From: Clostridium sp. 1001271st1 H5
GTDB lineage: Bacteria > Bacillota > Clostridia > Lachnospirales > Lachnospiraceae
Reading direction: 5' to 3'
NCBI RefSeq assembly: GCF_005845215.1
Contig: NZ_SPHO01000011.1
Coordinates: forward strand, 62,001-126,000
Length of the DNA: 64,000 bases
Shown here: piece by piece, positions 34,601-44,999 of the stretch
Numbering within the stretch: position 1 is the stretch's first letter
Layout of the letters: the number at the start of each line of letters is the position of its first letter
The notes under the pieces: model-generated
The model's database searches: none
What the model was told of the DNA's origin: nothing
Seen by the model: only the letters and a program-made list of their open reading frames with translations
Made by a program: the position numbers and the translations under genes

Positions 34601-35365
34601 TTACTCAAGCCATTTGTTGTCGATATAATAGAAACTGTAGACACAGACTCCAATTAAGACCATCCAAATAATCCAGAATATCCACATTGCAAAATCGGTT
34701 TCTAAGTATTCTACGGTTTCATCAATCTTCATATTTTCATAAAATGGTGAGTTATCGGCTATTGTTTTATCAGCCAGTTCTGTAAATATGGTTCCGGTAA
34801 AGTTTAAACCAACTCCATAATACTTATAACGAATGTGGCTGGATTCTTTAACAGTGTCTATATACTCCTTTCCCGGCAGGTCGATTTTACTAACTGAAAA
34901 AACGTGATTTAAAAATGATATTTCATCACATATCCGTTCCTCACTACCAGCATAATCCCATGTCCAATAGGTTTCCGTTGTATAGTAAGTATGGGTTTTT
35001 CCATTCGTAGTTGTTGTATGTGCAACCTGGCGAGTATGCATTGTATATCGTTCTTTCACTTTTTCAATATAAATGTATTCTCCACCAATTTCAGGATATG
35101 TAACTGTATCGACCGCTTTCAAATCGCCATATACAAAAGCGTTCCCGGCATTAGTCCTCATTCCGTACTCAAACAGTTCCTGCGATTCTATTTTTATCGC
35201 CTTGTTGTATTTTTCATTTTTATCCAATTGATAATCCGAAATTTTTCCAGCAATAAGGACTCCAATCAGAAGCATAATAGCGACAATCGATACACTTACC
35301 AGTATTTCCCGTTTCGTAATCTCGAAATTCCCGAAATCAAAACTTCTACGCTTGCGTCCTCTCAT
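34601..35365 (-). CDS. two-helix membrane protein next to LemA
   Basis: 254 residues. Basic N-terminus, membrane helix about 19-40 (ILVSVSIVAIMLLIGVLIAG), extracytoplasmic domain of about 180 residues with Thr/Tyr-rich HTTTTNGKTHTYYTTETYW, second helix at the C-terminus (WIFWIIWMVLIGVCVYSFYY). Follows LemA by 5 nt; the pair may form an envelope complex. Confidence 0.75.
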   Translation of the reverse strand: MRGRKRRSFDFGNFEITKREILVSVSIVAIMLLIGVLIAGKISDYQLDKNEKYNKAIKIESQELFEYGMRTNAGNAFVYGDLKAVDTVTYPEIGGEYIYIEKVKERYTMHTRQVAHTTTTNGKTHTYYTTETYWTWDYAGSEERICDEISFLNHVFSVSKIDLPGKEYIDTVKESSHIRYKYYGVGLNFTGTIFTELADKTIADNSPFYENMKIDETVEYLETDFAMWIFWIIWMVLIGVCVYSFYYIDNKWLE

Positions 35366-35370
35366 AGCTT

Positions 35371-35925
35371 TTACTCTCCAAACAGATTCTGCGGAGCATC
35401 GGCAGGAGCACTATAGTCAAGATAGGTATATCCCCGAACCTCATATCCGAGAATATTGAGAAAAAATCTTGTCGGGAATTTGCGTATATATCGGTTGTAT
35501 TCTTTTACCTGCTTATTGTAGTTACTCCGATATTCTGCAATTAAATTTTCTGTAATTGAAAGTTCATTCATTAACTCTTTATAATTTTCATTAGATTTTA
35601 ATTCTGGATACGCTTCTGACACCGCCGTGATAGCTGTAGTAACGTTTTCGATATCACCGGTAGAGCCTCTATTTTCAACAATCGCCGTCAATGTTTCCGC
35701 TTCATGCTTATCGTACTGCTTAACACAATTAGCAAGGTTGTAAACCAAATCTACACGTCGTTTTTCCTGAACTTTGATGTCAGAATCAGCAGTATTAACT
35801 TGCTCTTCCAAGGTAAATGCTCTGTTCTGGGAACTCTGTATACAAAACACACCTAACAAAATAATAGCAATAATACCGACTGCTACAATTAAAGCTACTT
35901 TCCAGTTGTTTTTAATTGTTCTCAT
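35371..35925 (-). CDS. LemA family protein
   Basis: 184 residues: N-terminal membrane helix (VALIVAVGIIAIILLGVFCI), then the LemA helical bundle with QEKRRVDLVYNLANCVKQYD (usual 'r.dLip.Lv..vk.y'), AVSEAYPELKSNENYKELMN ('vaeaYPdLka...f..lq.eL') and RYIRKFPTRFF. LemA proteins are membrane-anchored and rarely phage-encoded. Confidence 0.9.
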   Translation of the reverse strand: MRTIKNNWKVALIVAVGIIAIILLGVFCIQSSQNRAFTLEEQVNTADSDIKVQEKRRVDLVYNLANCVKQYDKHEAETLTAIVENRGSTGDIENVTTAITAVSEAYPELKSNENYKELMNELSITENLIAEYRSNYNKQVKEYNRYIRKFPTRFFLNILGYEVRGYTYLDYSAPADAPQNLFGE

Positions 35926-36103
35926 GATTTTTTCTCCTTCTTACTCTTCTGAATTTATCTACACTCTTTATCACACCCGTATTCTTATTGATAATGCGAT
36001 AATAGAACTCTGTCTCCTCAACCAACATCCAATCTTTACAGTTTAAATAATGAGCAGATAAGCATTCTTTTTGCTCTCTGGTCAATTTTTTCGGTTGCTT
36101 CAT
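35912..36103 (-). CDS. DUF6906-like small phage protein
   Basis: 63 residues: KKLTREQKECLSAHYLNCKD then WMLVEETEFYYRIINKNTG, the pattern of DUF6906 proteins in Firmicutes phages. Basic C-terminus. Start overlaps the preceding stop (ATGA-type), end overlaps LemA by 14 nt. Confidence 0.78.
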   Translation of the reverse strand: MKQPKKLTREQKECLSAHYLNCKDWMLVEETEFYYRIINKNTGVIKSVDKFRRVRRRKNHENN

Positions 36104-36300
36104 GTGGTTTTCTCCTCGCTGTAATTGATTTTCTTAGATTTGGGGAATACCAGCTTTTGATAAATTTCTTTGGCTTCTTCCCCTTGATAGGCATTGATAA
36201 TTTCTACCCTTCCTTTTTGCTGCCTTCCAACAATCAGAACGCCAGCGTCTTTCCCATGAGAAAAATCCCAACTCACAATAACACTATCTGTTGATTTCAT
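36100..36300 (-). CDS. hypothetical phage protein
   Basis: 66 residues: VIVSWDFSHGKDAGVLIVGR then KGRVEIINAYQGEEAKEIYQ, a small beta-beta-alpha domain with an RNase-H/actin-like opening but no proven motif. Overlaps neighbours on both sides. Confidence 0.7.
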   Translation of the reverse strand: MKSTDSVIVSWDFSHGKDAGVLIVGRQQKGRVEIINAYQGEEAKEIYQKLVFPKSKKINYSEEKTT

Positions 36301-36811
36301 TCACTATCACCTCCCCAAGCTTATTTTTGATACGTCCTAAGATATCCTCCACCAATCTTCTCGTATTCGGATGCAGTTTTATATAGCTTTTCCGCTCCTC
36401 ATACCAAGAGAAGATCTCCAGCAGGTTCCCTTTAAACCAGCTAAAGGACCACCAATCACAAATCATCTCCAGAATATAACAGTAAGGCATTTCCAAAATG
36501 ATTTCTCCTTCTTCGGGATCGTCATTGATAAGCACCCAATACTGCCAATGATGAGGGTTTCGATGAATATGTAACAGCCAAGCTTTTCTGAAATCCTCAA
36601 CTACTCCATAAGAGCGATTGCCTCCATAAAAATAAATATCATAGGGGCCATACTCATCGGGCTCCGTTTTGGATTGGTCATGTGCAAATACGATATTGTG
36701 TTCCGCACCACTGCCCTCTGTAATTTCAGGAAGATTTTTCTGCAACCAACGAAATCCGGCTTCAACGTTGGATTTATGTTGCGCCAAATATCGGTCATAT
36801 TGATAGCTCAT
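36284..36811 (-). CDS. DUF5662 family protein
   Basis: 175 residues from MSYQYDRYLAQHKSNVEAGF. Conserved HDQSKTEPDEYGPYDIYFYG, FRKAWLLHIHRNPHHWQYWV and MPYCYILEMICDWWSF identify DUF5662, a family with His/Asp metal-site-like residues. GGAGG upstream sets the start at 36811, overlapping the stop of the preceding gene. Confidence 0.88.
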   Translation of the reverse strand: MSYQYDRYLAQHKSNVEAGFRWLQKNLPEITEGSGAEHNIVFAHDQSKTEPDEYGPYDIYFYGGNRSYGVVEDFRKAWLLHIHRNPHHWQYWVLINDDPEEGEIILEMPYCYILEMICDWWSFSWFKGNLLEIFSWYEERKSYIKLHPNTRRLVEDILGRIKNKLGEVIVNEINR

Positions 36812-36966
36812 TTTTTCTTTTCCTCCCACTTCATAGGTTTCTGGGAATTGAGATTGTATCCATAATCCAAGCATTCATTACATGGGTCGAATTTTTCTCC
36901 CAATTCCTTGTGTTTACAGGTTTTACAATACTTTTTAAAATCCACTTCCAAATACTCTTCGTTCAT
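36808..36966 (-). CDS. 52-residue zinc-binding protein
   Basis: MNEEYLEVDFKKYCKTCKHK with C-x2-C, then DPCNECLDYGYN with C-x2-C: a four-Cys metal site. Coupled to DUF5662 by overlapping TGA/ATG. Small Zn proteins of this kind are common in phage replication blocks. Confidence 0.75.
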   Translation of the reverse strand: MNEEYLEVDFKKYCKTCKHKELGEKFDPCNECLDYGYNLNSQKPMKWEEKKK

Positions 36967-36979
36967 GGTTGATCTCCTT

Positions 36980-38218
36980 TCACCACTTCACAAACCTCGA
37001 TTCATTAAAATCTCTCTTATCTTTCAGTGCCTTACTAATTGCCAAATCAATCCCACTACGAGATTTCAAGTGATAGTAATACAAATCTTTGAATGGCGTA
37101 TTCAACCTGTCTATTCGCCCCGCAGATTGCTGCATGATTTTGTAAGAATAGTTCTGTGAGTAGAATATAATGGTATCTGTCTTGATGCAGTTCCATCCTT
37201 CCGCTCCAGCATTGTACTGAACAAGATACACCCAGTTTTTCGACTCTGGGATTGGCTGGTGTTTGTGACCATTCCACTCTGCAATTTCAAAGACTCCATC
37301 GTCTTCATAAATTCGAAACAACCCGTTCAAAAGCTCCAGCTCATAATCAAAGTTGTAAAATATAATGGCTCTGGGATGCTTCTCTACAATTTCCATCAAG
37401 GCGATCTGTCGTGACTCGTCCGTATTCACAATTTTCCGCCATACATAGCAAAGACCGGCGGCATTCGCAATCGGCTCATTCTTATACGGGTCCCATCGTG
37501 TTCGTCCAACATCTTTGTATCGCTCTATGCTGTATCGAACAAATATATCTTCGTGATGAGAAACCGTCTGACGCTTGAAATCCATATTCACCAAAATACG
37601 ATTTCTGAGTCGAATCAATCTCCCAGTATTCAAATATCGGTCAATCTTTGGGTATTTACTGAATCGACTATAAACCACATGTTCTCGGATGAATTCTGTC
37701 CGGTTTTTGTAAAACCCATTTGCGATGAATGCCGGAATATAATCCTGCCAGGTATCTCCCGGAGTTGCAGACAATAGAATCCACTGATTTGATTTGGTGA
37801 TTTTCAAAAACGCCTTCACCCAAGCTCCGGAGCCTATCACTCTCTGCTCGTCAAATATAAAGAAAGCATCCTTTACATCCTCGTACTTCTTGATATTATT
37901 CCAGGAATCCACGACAATCTGATTTGAATATAGATTGACATCCTCGTGAACCGAAAGAAGGAAAGGCGAAAGATCACCCTCCCATTCCATCGTGTCCCGC
38001 TTTCTGGCTGTTGTGATGATGTATAAGTCCTTTGGGGGATCGTCCATCGCAACATAATCCTCAACCCCCATCAAGCAATCCGGATTTCCGCCATTCTGGA
38101 GATAGTAATAAGCTAATGCTGTTCTTGATTTTCCGCTTCCAACGCCGCCACACAGAATACAACCATTTCTCATTTTTTTTACTGCTACTATTTGATAGTC
38201 ATACAATTCAACGGCCAT
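36980..38218 (-). CDS. SF2 DEAD-like helicase
   Basis: 412 residues from MAVELYDYQIVAVKKMRNGC. Walker A GGVGSGKSRTALAYYY (about 25), motif II FIFDEQRVIG, motif III LLSATPGDTWQDY, C-terminal RecA-like domain with QYNAGAEGWNCI and motif VI QQSAGRIDRLN. GAGGAGC precedes the ATG. Likely unwinds DNA in phage replication or recombination. Confidence 0.9.
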   Translation of the reverse strand: MAVELYDYQIVAVKKMRNGCILCGGVGSGKSRTALAYYYLQNGGNPDCLMGVEDYVAMDDPPKDLYIITTARKRDTMEWEGDLSPFLLSVHEDVNLYSNQIVVDSWNNIKKYEDVKDAFFIFDEQRVIGSGAWVKAFLKITKSNQWILLSATPGDTWQDYIPAFIANGFYKNRTEFIREHVVYSRFSKYPKIDRYLNTGRLIRLRNRILVNMDFKRQTVSHHEDIFVRYSIERYKDVGRTRWDPYKNEPIANAAGLCYVWRKIVNTDESRQIALMEIVEKHPRAIIFYNFDYELELLNGLFRIYEDDGVFEIAEWNGHKHQPIPESKNWVYLVQYNAGAEGWNCIKTDTIIFYSQNYSYKIMQQSAGRIDRLNTPFKDLYYYHLKSRSGIDLAISKALKDKRDFNESRFVKW

Positions 38219-38372
38219 TCCGTTGCTCCTCAAGAACCGCTGTTATGCTGTTTTTCAGGTTCGCCATATCCGAATACATCTCGTTTTCATTCTTCGTGCA
38301 GTCATCTTCTATGGGGGCCATATTTAACAGACTATCCAGCTCTTTTTCTAATGCTTTCAATCGTTCATTCAC
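38208..38372 (-). CDS. 54-residue coiled-coil protein
   Basis: GTG start with GAGGAGGG upstream; NERLKALEKELDSLLNMAPI and MANLKNSITAVLEEQRNGR form a short heptad coil. It overlaps the helicase start by 11 nt and may be a helicase partner. Too short for family assignment. Confidence 0.65.
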   Translation of the reverse strand: MNERLKALEKELDSLLNMAPIEDDCTKNENEMYSDMANLKNSITAVLEEQRNGR

Positions 38373-38394
38373 GCTTATCCCTCCTCATAAACTT

Positions 38395-39282
38395 TCATAT
38401 ACTGTGAAATAATCTTCTCATAGTCCACACATCTGAAAAATATATAGGTGTAAACCAGTAATTCTTCAAATCATCAGCCATAGTCATTGGTTTGGTCAAA
38501 GAATTTCCAACTTTAAAATATCCAGCAATTCCTAGAAGAGAAAGTTGAATATAGCACATCAAAGCTGGAACTTCTTCAATGTCTTGTCCGGAAACTAATA
38601 AATGGTTTTGATAATTATAATTTTCTTTTTCTAATTGCTTTCGTGCTTCGTGAATAGCAGCAATCAAGTTGGCTCCCGCTCCGCAACATGGATCGTTGAT
38701 GGTAATATAGCCATCTTTCCTTACTTTCTCAGTTACATCCGTAATGGTGATTTTTGCCATAAGCCGACACATGTCATAAGGAGTAAATATTTGTTTCAAC
38801 TCATCGTAGCCAAGATTTAAGCTCATGTACATCTTTCCTAAAAAATCCTGCTCCGGATTCATTTCTAAAGACATGACCAGATTTGCAAACAACTGTGGAA
38901 AAAGTTCCTGTTTTGACTTACTGTAATGGCGAATGATATCCAAGTATCGTTTCTCTCGCTTATCATATTGAGATTTGTCCACAGAATTTGATATAGAACA
39001 AGCCGACATAACAATAAAGTCTTTCCAAATATCCCACGGTCTGTTTTTTTCTGAAACAAGTTGACGAAAGATGTTCATAAATTCTTTCTCATATCTGTCG
39101 GGTTTGAAAGTGGGAAGATTTTTCATTTTCGGCTTCGGTGATAAGCTTACTTGATGTTCCTCTTTATGAACTACAAAGTCGTGCTTCTCTGATATTTTCT
39201 TTGGTTTTTCGACCTTGGAAATAGAAGCATTGATCTTCGGTTTCGCTGTGGTTCGCTTCTTTTTCCGATTCCAAAATGCCAT
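38395..39282 (-). CDS. N6-adenine DNA methyltransferase-like protein
   Basis: 295 residues. Basic Lys-rich N-terminus (1-60), helical region, then the HsdM-like core: TPYDMCRLMAKI, motif I NDPCCGAGANLIAAI (SAM binding), SGQDIEEVPALMCYIQLSLL. The catalytic NPPY motif expected after this is not seen; the protein ends in a truncated TPIYFSDVWTM segment. This short form is frequent in Firmicutes phages; activity is uncertain. Confidence 0.8.
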   Translation of the reverse strand: MAFWNRKKKRTTAKPKINASISKVEKPKKISEKHDFVVHKEEHQVSLSPKPKMKNLPTFKPDRYEKEFMNIFRQLVSEKNRPWDIWKDFIVMSACSISNSVDKSQYDKREKRYLDIIRHYSKSKQELFPQLFANLVMSLEMNPEQDFLGKMYMSLNLGYDELKQIFTPYDMCRLMAKITITDVTEKVRKDGYITINDPCCGAGANLIAAIHEARKQLEKENYNYQNHLLVSGQDIEEVPALMCYIQLSLLGIAGYFKVGNSLTKPMTMADDLKNYWFTPIYFSDVWTMRRLFHSI

Positions 39283-39374
39283 AACTTTCTCCTTTCGCAG
39301 AAATATAGGGCTGTTTCCTCTAGCCTTAGGACATTTACCTTGCTGGCAATATCAGGCACCCTATTTGTCGCTCA

Positions 39375-39860
39375 TCAGTGGAATGGGACCTCTTCCGGCC
39401 CTTCTTCCTCCGCATACTTCTCAGCAAACTCATCCTCTTCGATGGTGACATACATCGTTTTCAGATAAGCCTTAATACCGCTCTTACCGTTCACGTCCCA
39501 AGAATACGGCCGAATCGTCAAATCAACCTTCCGAATCTCCGCATAGTCCAAAGTGGAAATGGATTCATCATCCAACGGTGTTTTTGTCTTTCTGGTAATC
39601 ATATACACCTTAGGCGGGATATTCTCAAAGCTGACTGCCACCTGGATATAATGTTTCGGCTCTTCGTCCTCGTCTCTCGGAGCCAGCGCTCTTACATTCC
39701 ATCCATCATTGGAGAGTTTCTCCGCCTGCTCCGGATCTTCGATGATGACACAGAAATTCCGATTTCCAGCCCGATTGTATTTAGACTCTTCGCCTCGGAA
39801 GTTTCGAAAAATAATTCTTGCGTTTTCAATAATGATATTGGGTACATTTTTGTAAGCCAT
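39375..39860 (-). CDS. single-strand DNA-binding-like protein
   Basis: 161 residues from [20 protein letters not shown]. Positioned just after the polymerase fusion, with an OB-fold-like beta pattern and acidic C-terminal tail [11 protein letters not shown] resembling the DDDIPF tip of SSB that recruits partner proteins. GGAG precedes the ATG at 39860. SSB function is inferred. Confidence 0.6.
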   Translation of the reverse strand: MAYKNVPNIIIENARIIFRNFRGEESKYNRAGNRNFCVIIEDPEQAEKLSNDGWNVRALAPRDEDEEPKHYIQVAVSFENIPPKVYMITRKTKTPLDDESISTLDYAEIRKVDLTIRPYSWDVNGKSGIKAYLKTMYVTIEEDEFAEKYAEEEGPEEVPFH

Positions 39861-39879
39861 GATATACTTCTCCTTTTCT

Positions 39880-42800
39880 TTAATTAAATGGTATTTCCTC
39901 ATCAGCGTCTTCTGGAATGTTCATAAAATCCTCAAGCTTAGGTTTGGGAATATAAGGATCATCGGATATGAACCATTCAAAGTCACCATATTTGGATATG
40001 GTTTCCACTGCATCGTCTACAAGCTTGTCATAATAAGAACGATCAACGGAATCCTCTTTAGAGAGTTCCTTTACCATCTCAGACTCTAACCACCGATAGC
40101 CCTTTGACCCAGTGGCAGCATAATATCGTCCGTCCTTTTCTCTCATGAGCAATCCGCCACCAGCCCCCGATTTAATCGGACAGAACTGACCAACTCGTCC
40201 AATGAAAATATAATTGTGAGTCGCCTCGTCTTTTTTACAAAGCTCGCTGTATCTTGCTCCTATTTCTTCGTATGTATATCCGTATTTAGATGCGACATCT
40301 TCAAGAGATTTCCCTCCAGCCTGACTATTCCAAGCCTTGTCGATGGCATTTAATTCCCTTTCTTCCTCGGTTGTAAGCCGCGGAAGTTTCTCATTCATAT
40401 CCAAATATAAAGCGCTGCTTACCGACTTGGTTTCACACACATCTTCAAAGGCAATTTCTTCGCCGCTGAAAAGTTTCTTGAAGACATACGGAATCTGGAA
40501 CTGAGTTCCTGTGGCTGTCCATTTTCCGTCTTTATACTTGGCGATATAGACGGCGTCATTTACAAGGCACATCCGGTCGTATGTAGCCTCATGCTCAAAG
40601 GTGTAACCATATCGCTTTCCGTAATCCATAACAAACTGGATAATCTCCGGTGTCGCATCAGGAATCTTGATAGAGTCCGTCTTAATGTGAGCAACAGTAA
40701 AGCCCCGTTCCTGTACCTCGTGTTTAAGGTTAATCATGAACAGAGCTCCTCGTTTGGCTACAATATTATCTTTGTTTCTCGGATCACGGAACGGATTCTC
40801 GAAGTTAGCAGAAGTCAGACCATATACCGAGTTGATTGCCGTCTTCAAAGCATTTGCCAAATCCTTCGCTGTCATCTCTCCGTCAATGACCTTCTGGATA
40901 TATGGTGTCAACTTCCCATCCAGCATATGATTGACTTCGTCCCAAGCTTCGTGTTTGATGCTGACTCGTCCTTCCACAATGTCACGGAAGGCTCTCGTAA
41001 ATTTCACACCGAACAGAACTTCTGCAATTGCACTATGAGGATGCATAGAGGAAATATCCAGCAATGCCACATTTCCGTACATACCAGGTTCTGCATAGAC
41101 ATAACCGCCTTCTCCAACTTCTTCTCCTCGATATGTCGATTTTCCATTCTCATACTTGTATCCAGGAAAATATGGTAAGAGACTTCCTTCATCGCCATGC
41201 GTTTGCGCCATCATTTCGGGACACGCTTCGGCCAAGAAGGAATAGGTTTCTTCATCAAGGTGATGCACTGGCTCTGCCAGATTTCGGTAATTGAACTGAT
41301 CCTGTGGTTTCCGCTCGTTTCCAAATATAATCTTCTGGGTAAGCGTATTGGTCGTATCATTCACTGTCATTCCAGCCAAATCCGCCAGAATCTGTCGAGC
41401 TGTCCAATCAGCTTTCAGATAATGGAATGCCGCTTCGGTTGCAATTACATCGTTATCACAATACTCGGCAACTTTCGTCCACATTTCTTCTGGAACCGGT
41501 TGATCCCAAGGAAGCCCAAGCTCCTGATGATGGATTCCCATCTCAATTTCCAGCTTCTTCAAGCTCTTTTTATTTCCGGCAGATGCAAAGTCATACACAT
41601 CCGTATAGGAAACATTGTAGGCTTCTCCAAAGAAACAATTCGGACTTCCACTGATAATTTTTTGTGAGAGGTTATAAAGCTGCTCGTTTGTATAACCCAT
41701 GAGTCTTGCATACAGAATATGATTATCATATCGCCGACAGTTAAACCCGACCAACCGGAATCGCATCAATTCCTCAATCTCCGTTGGAGTCGGGTTAATC
41801 ATACGCACCACAGGCTTTCCTTCGCCCTCGATTTTCCAGTTTACAAGGAACAGATTTGGAAATACCTCAATATCGTAAAATACCAACTTTGCTTCTTCGT
41901 TTCTCCCCGCTGTGGAAGGGTCTGCTGATTTAAACTGCATCTTATTAACCAGCTTGATACAGTATTCGGCCTGATGCGTACTATTCGCAGCAAATGCTAA
42001 AACCGCATTCCGCATGTCCGTCACGTCATAACTCAAATCGCTGGAATATGCGTCCTCCAGTATTTTGTAGATAAAGTCGATACTGGGCTTAGTACCCGGA
42101 TGGATTTCTTTATTCAGATTTCTCTTGATTAGTGTTCTAAGCCCTTTCTCGCTTTTAATCGCTTCAAAATTTACCATTTTATCTTCTCCTTTCGTCGGTA
42201 AACCAGAGCTAATCGTTGCGATGGGCAAATCATTACACTTTGTAAGTTTTCTTCGTAATGAGCTTTTACCCGTGAACACTTTCACTTCGATGTGGTCGTC
42301 ATAAATACGACTCAGTTTTTTCACATCTCCCGTATAAATATAATGAAGATGAACCCCCTTTCCGCTTTTGCTTAGCTCTGCATAAGTCGCCGGCCACTTG
42401 CTTGCTTCTTCTACATTCCGTTCGAAGGATTTGTTCCCTTCCTTATTTGGAATATCGAAATCAATTACGATGTGGTTTTCCGGGACTTTAACATAGTGGA
42501 TTTTAGAAGTATCCAAATCCGATAGCTTCGTTTTTACCTTGTTCCATTTCATGGAAGGTGTTTCTTTGTCTGTTGCATACTGCGATGGACAATCGGAACA
42601 TACCTGATCGAAAATGGATTTGGCAGTATTAAACTGCAATAATGAAGGCTTCTCTTCCGGCTTTTCAGCAACCATTTCCTCTTCAAATTTTTCAGTCCGG
42701 AATCCGATATAATAACTTCGTACTCTCGAACCGTCCTCCATGTTGAATCGCTCTTTGTAGTCATGGAAATAGTTCTTCAGTTCTTCCTTAAAAATTCTCT

Positions 42801-43980
42801 GAGAAAATGGATAGCCTACTTTGGCTTCATCACAATAGGTCTTATACATCTCCCAGGCAGCTTTCAAAGTCGTGCCGTTTTCCCGTTTGAATACATGGTA
42901 GGAATCAATGATGAAGTTATAGAAATCATTGGATGCGCCCAGCATTGCAATGGGAATATAGTCATCATACAGACCGGGATTGTTTAGATAGATTTCCCGG
43001 CAGTGATATGCAATCGCTCCCAGTTCGAATTCAATCTGTTTCATAATTGCTTTGTATTCCTTCGGGCTCAGCTTATTTCCTGAAGGAGATACGTCAATCA
43101 GTCGTCGAATCAAACCAGATTTTGCATCTGTAATCTTTACCGGCTTGTTGGTACCCATGAACAAAAAACATTTGAATCGGTTGGAGTAAGTCGATTTGAA
43201 CTTCTCATTTACGGTCATCAGCTCATGGGACACCAAGCTGTTTAACCTGGTATTATCCTCAATTCTTGACAAATCGCCATCATGCTGGATCGCAACAAGC
43301 GGATTACTCTTGAATGCCTCCAATGCAAAAGAATTACTGGACGCCCCCAGAGCTTTTGCGTCAAAGACCGAATAATACCCTTCAAAGAGCTGCTGAATAA
43401 TATTGAGAACTGTGGATTTACCTGTTCCGGCAGCTCCATACAGAACCATAAATTTTTGCAGTTTTTTCGATTCTCCACATACCACAGAACCGATAGCCCA
43501 TTCAATTTTCTGTCGCTCAGCCTCAGAGTACAGAGTAGACATCAATTGGTCATAAGCAGACAAATCGCCAGCTTCAAGCGGATATTTCAGCTTTTTACTG
43601 GCGTAATCTTTTTTATCGGTTTTTGTGTTGGAGAATATCAATTTGTCATCCAGCATGTGGAAAGAATCCCGCATTTGTTTCTGACAATATTTGTGCCAGG
43701 AATCAATCATTCCAGACTCTGCATCCCACATGTGAAGAACTTTTATTTCAGAGTCAAAGCGCTGGCGGCTTTCTTCTGCGTACCTATCCAGTTCACGGTC
43801 GATAAGTTGTAAAGCGTCCTGTTCATCAGTAGACCATAAACCTCGTTCCTCAATCCAGATAGCGTAGAAGTCACCACCTCGAATCATCAGATCGGAGCTT
43901 TTCTTAATAATGAACTTCGGATAGATTTCAATTACACCACGCTTTGTACTACGTGTAGAAATCATCAAAAAGTCGATCAT
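39880..43980 (-). CDS. SF3 helicase / primase-like / family B DNA polymerase fusion
   Basis: 1366 residues. About 100-430: DUF5906-type SF3 helicase, Walker [13 protein letters not shown] (about 182). About 490-600: AEP/PrimPol-like segment with IDFDIP and [10 protein letters not shown]. About 695-850: 3'-5' exonuclease, LVFYDIEVF (Exo I), FNCRRYDNH (Exo II), [10 protein letters not shown] (Exo III). About 970-1105: polymerase motifs [12 protein letters not shown] (A), [12 protein letters not shown] (B), HIKTDSIKI (C) of family B. The C-terminal tip is DEEIPFN. Unwinding, priming and synthesis would be joined in one chain. The first ATG after the RBS reads ATG AGA TGA, so the start is uncertain by a few codons. 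Confidence 0.85.
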   Translation of the reverse strand: MIDFLMISTRSTKRGVIEIYPKFIIKKSSDLMIRGGDFYAIWIEERGLWSTDEQDALQLIDRELDRYAEESRQRFDSEIKVLHMWDAESGMIDSWHKYCQKQMRDSFHMLDDKLIFSNTKTDKKDYASKKLKYPLEAGDLSAYDQLMSTLYSEAERQKIEWAIGSVVCGESKKLQKFMVLYGAAGTGKSTVLNIIQQLFEGYYSVFDAKALGASSNSFALEAFKSNPLVAIQHDGDLSRIEDNTRLNSLVSHELMTVNEKFKSTYSNRFKCFLFMGTNKPVKITDAKSGLIRRLIDVSPSGNKLSPKEYKAIMKQIEFELGAIAYHCREIYLNNPGLYDDYIPIAMLGASNDFYNFIIDSYHVFKRENGTTLKAAWEMYKTYCDEAKVGYPFSQRIFKEELKNYFHDYKERFNMEDGSRVRSYYIGFRTEKFEEEMVAEKPEEKPSLLQFNTAKSIFDQVCSDCPSQYATDKETPSMKWNKVKTKLSDLDTSKIHYVKVPENHIVIDFDIPNKEGNKSFERNVEEASKWPATYAELSKSGKGVHLHYIYTGDVKKLSRIYDDHIEVKVFTGKSSLRRKLTKCNDLPIATISSGLPTKGEDKMVNFEAIKSEKGLRTLIKRNLNKEIHPGTKPSIDFIYKILEDAYSSDLSYDVTDMRNAVLAFAANSTHQAEYCIKLVNKMQFKSADPSTAGRNEEAKLVFYDIEVFPNLFLVNWKIEGEGKPVVRMINPTPTEIEELMRFRLVGFNCRRYDNHILYARLMGYTNEQLYNLSQKIISGSPNCFFGEAYNVSYTDVYDFASAGNKKSLKKLEIEMGIHHQELGLPWDQPVPEEMWTKVAEYCDNDVIATEAAFHYLKADWTARQILADLAGMTVNDTTNTLTQKIIFGNERKPQDQFNYRNLAEPVHHLDEETYSFLAEACPEMMAQTHGDEGSLLPYFPGYKYENGKSTYRGEEVGEGGYVYAEPGMYGNVALLDISSMHPHSAIAEVLFGVKFTRAFRDIVEGRVSIKHEAWDEVNHMLDGKLTPYIQKVIDGEMTAKDLANALKTAINSVYGLTSANFENPFRDPRNKDNIVAKRGALFMINLKHEVQERGFTVAHIKTDSIKIPDATPEIIQFVMDYGKRYGYTFEHEATYDRMCLVNDAVYIAKYKDGKWTATGTQFQIPYVFKKLFSGEEIAFEDVCETKSVSSALYLDMNEKLPRLTTEEERELNAIDKAWNSQAGGKSLEDVASKYGYTYEEIGARYSELCKKDEATHNYIFIGRVGQFCPIKSGAGGGLLMREKDGRYYAATGSKGYRWLESEMVKELSKEDSVDRSYYDKLVDDAVETISKYGDFEWFISDDPYIPKPKLEDFMNIPEDADEEIPFN

Positions 43981-43988
43981 CTCATTTT

Positions 43989-44222
43989 TTACTCTCCTTT
44001 ATCGCACTTCATTTCCTCTATTGTTGATTCCAATTTCTCGATTCTCTTTTTCTGCTCTACTCGATCCAGTTCCAGGAGAACCAGATTAACCGTTACGATA
44101 AGAACAAGCGTACTTAATTTCCGATTATAACGTGCCTGTTTATTCATGGATTTCCGGATAGACCGGATCGCTGTTTCCGAGCTGCTAAGACTTCCAAAAA
44201 TATAATTCATAACCTCGCACAT
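43989..44222 (-). CDS. small membrane protein
   Basis: 77 residues: MCEVMNYIFGSLSSSETAIR, basic linker, membrane helix (LSTLVLIVTVNLVLLEL), C-terminal coiled coil (EQKKRIEKLESTIEEMK). Upstream of the polymerase fusion. Confidence 0.7.
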   Translation of the reverse strand: MCEVMNYIFGSLSSSETAIRSIRKSMNKQARYNRKLSTLVLIVTVNLVLLELDRVEQKKRIEKLESTIEEMKCDKGE

Positions 44223-44223
44223 T

Positions 44224-44436
44224 TTACTTTTTTTCTCCCTTCATTCCATTCAGAAAGCTAGTAATCGTTTCAAATTTCCAATCTTTCTGACCGTGATAAG
44301 TGAATATAAATTCTTGGCCATTTTTCTGGCGGATACGGATACTGTTCCTTCCATTTGGAAACCACATATCAATCCGCTCTCCTGAAAAATCGGGAAAATA
44401 ACTCTCAAACCACTTCATTACTTCACTGTGACCCAT
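44224..44436 (-). CDS. hypothetical phage protein
   Basis: 70 residues from MGHSEVMKWFESYFPDFSGE, with WFPNGRNSIRIRQKNGQEFI. GGAGAG upstream sets the start at 44436. Small alpha/beta protein of unknown role. Confidence 0.7.
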   Translation of the reverse strand: MGHSEVMKWFESYFPDFSGERIDMWFPNGRNSIRIRQKNGQEFIFTYHGQKDWKFETITSFLNGMKGEKK

Positions 44437-44450
44437 GGCAATCTCTCCTT

Positions 44451-44999
44451 CTAAGTATTTTCGTCCAAGTACCAGCACATCTGATACCAGATTTCAACAG
44501 ATCTCAAATCGTATCGGCTGCGATTTACGGTAAACAGTCCTCCGTCACCATTACGGCTATATTTCCGATCCAGAAACTTCTGGACAATGTCCTCGACATA
44601 ATCTCTGTCAAACTTGGAATCATTCATAGAACCCAGCCCAAGATTGACAATCATATTCCAAAACCACTGTCCAGTTCGGTTTCCAATGTCTGGATCATCC
44701 ATAATATGTTCTTCACACCGAATCGCAAGCGCGATCATCATTTCCAGCACACTGCAAGTCCGATTATCCAAATAGGTGGAAACCATAGAGCTGCTGTATC
44801 CGTTTTCATAACCAAACCGATACCTTAAATCCACTCCATCTTCCGCCCGATTTCCATCCATCGGAATACTGTAAGTAAATTCGATTCGATGCAGCTCTCT
44901 TAAAAGCTTTTGATACGATAATCTCTTTGAATATCTCCCATCAAATACAAGCTGATACATCCAGTTAAAATATGCATCATTAAGCTCGTTCTTTGTCAT
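44451..44999 (-). CDS. conserved phage protein of unknown function
   Basis: 182 residues, helical, with YRFGYENGYSSSMVSTYLDN and RTGQWFWNMIVNLGLGSM. The type recurs in replication blocks of Clostridia phages. Starts on the stop of the preceding gene (1-nt overlap). Confidence 0.75.
   Translation of the reverse strand: MTKNELNDAYFNWMYQLVFDGRYSKRLSYQKLLRELHRIEFTYSIPMDGNRAEDGVDLRYRFGYENGYSSSMVSTYLDNRTCSVLEMMIALAIRCEEHIMDDPDIGNRTGQWFWNMIVNLGLGSMNDSKFDRDYVEDIVQKFLDRKYSRNGDGGLFTVNRSRYDLRSVEIWYQMCWYLDENT

Noticed and set aside
38395-39282. Complete restriction-modification system
   Set aside because: The methyltransferase lacks a visible NPPY motif, and no specificity or restriction subunit is adjacent.
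39171-39374. Possible small gene between the SSB-like and methyltransferase genes
   Set aside because: The 62-residue frame runs mostly inside the methyltransferase start in another frame and has no convincing RBS.
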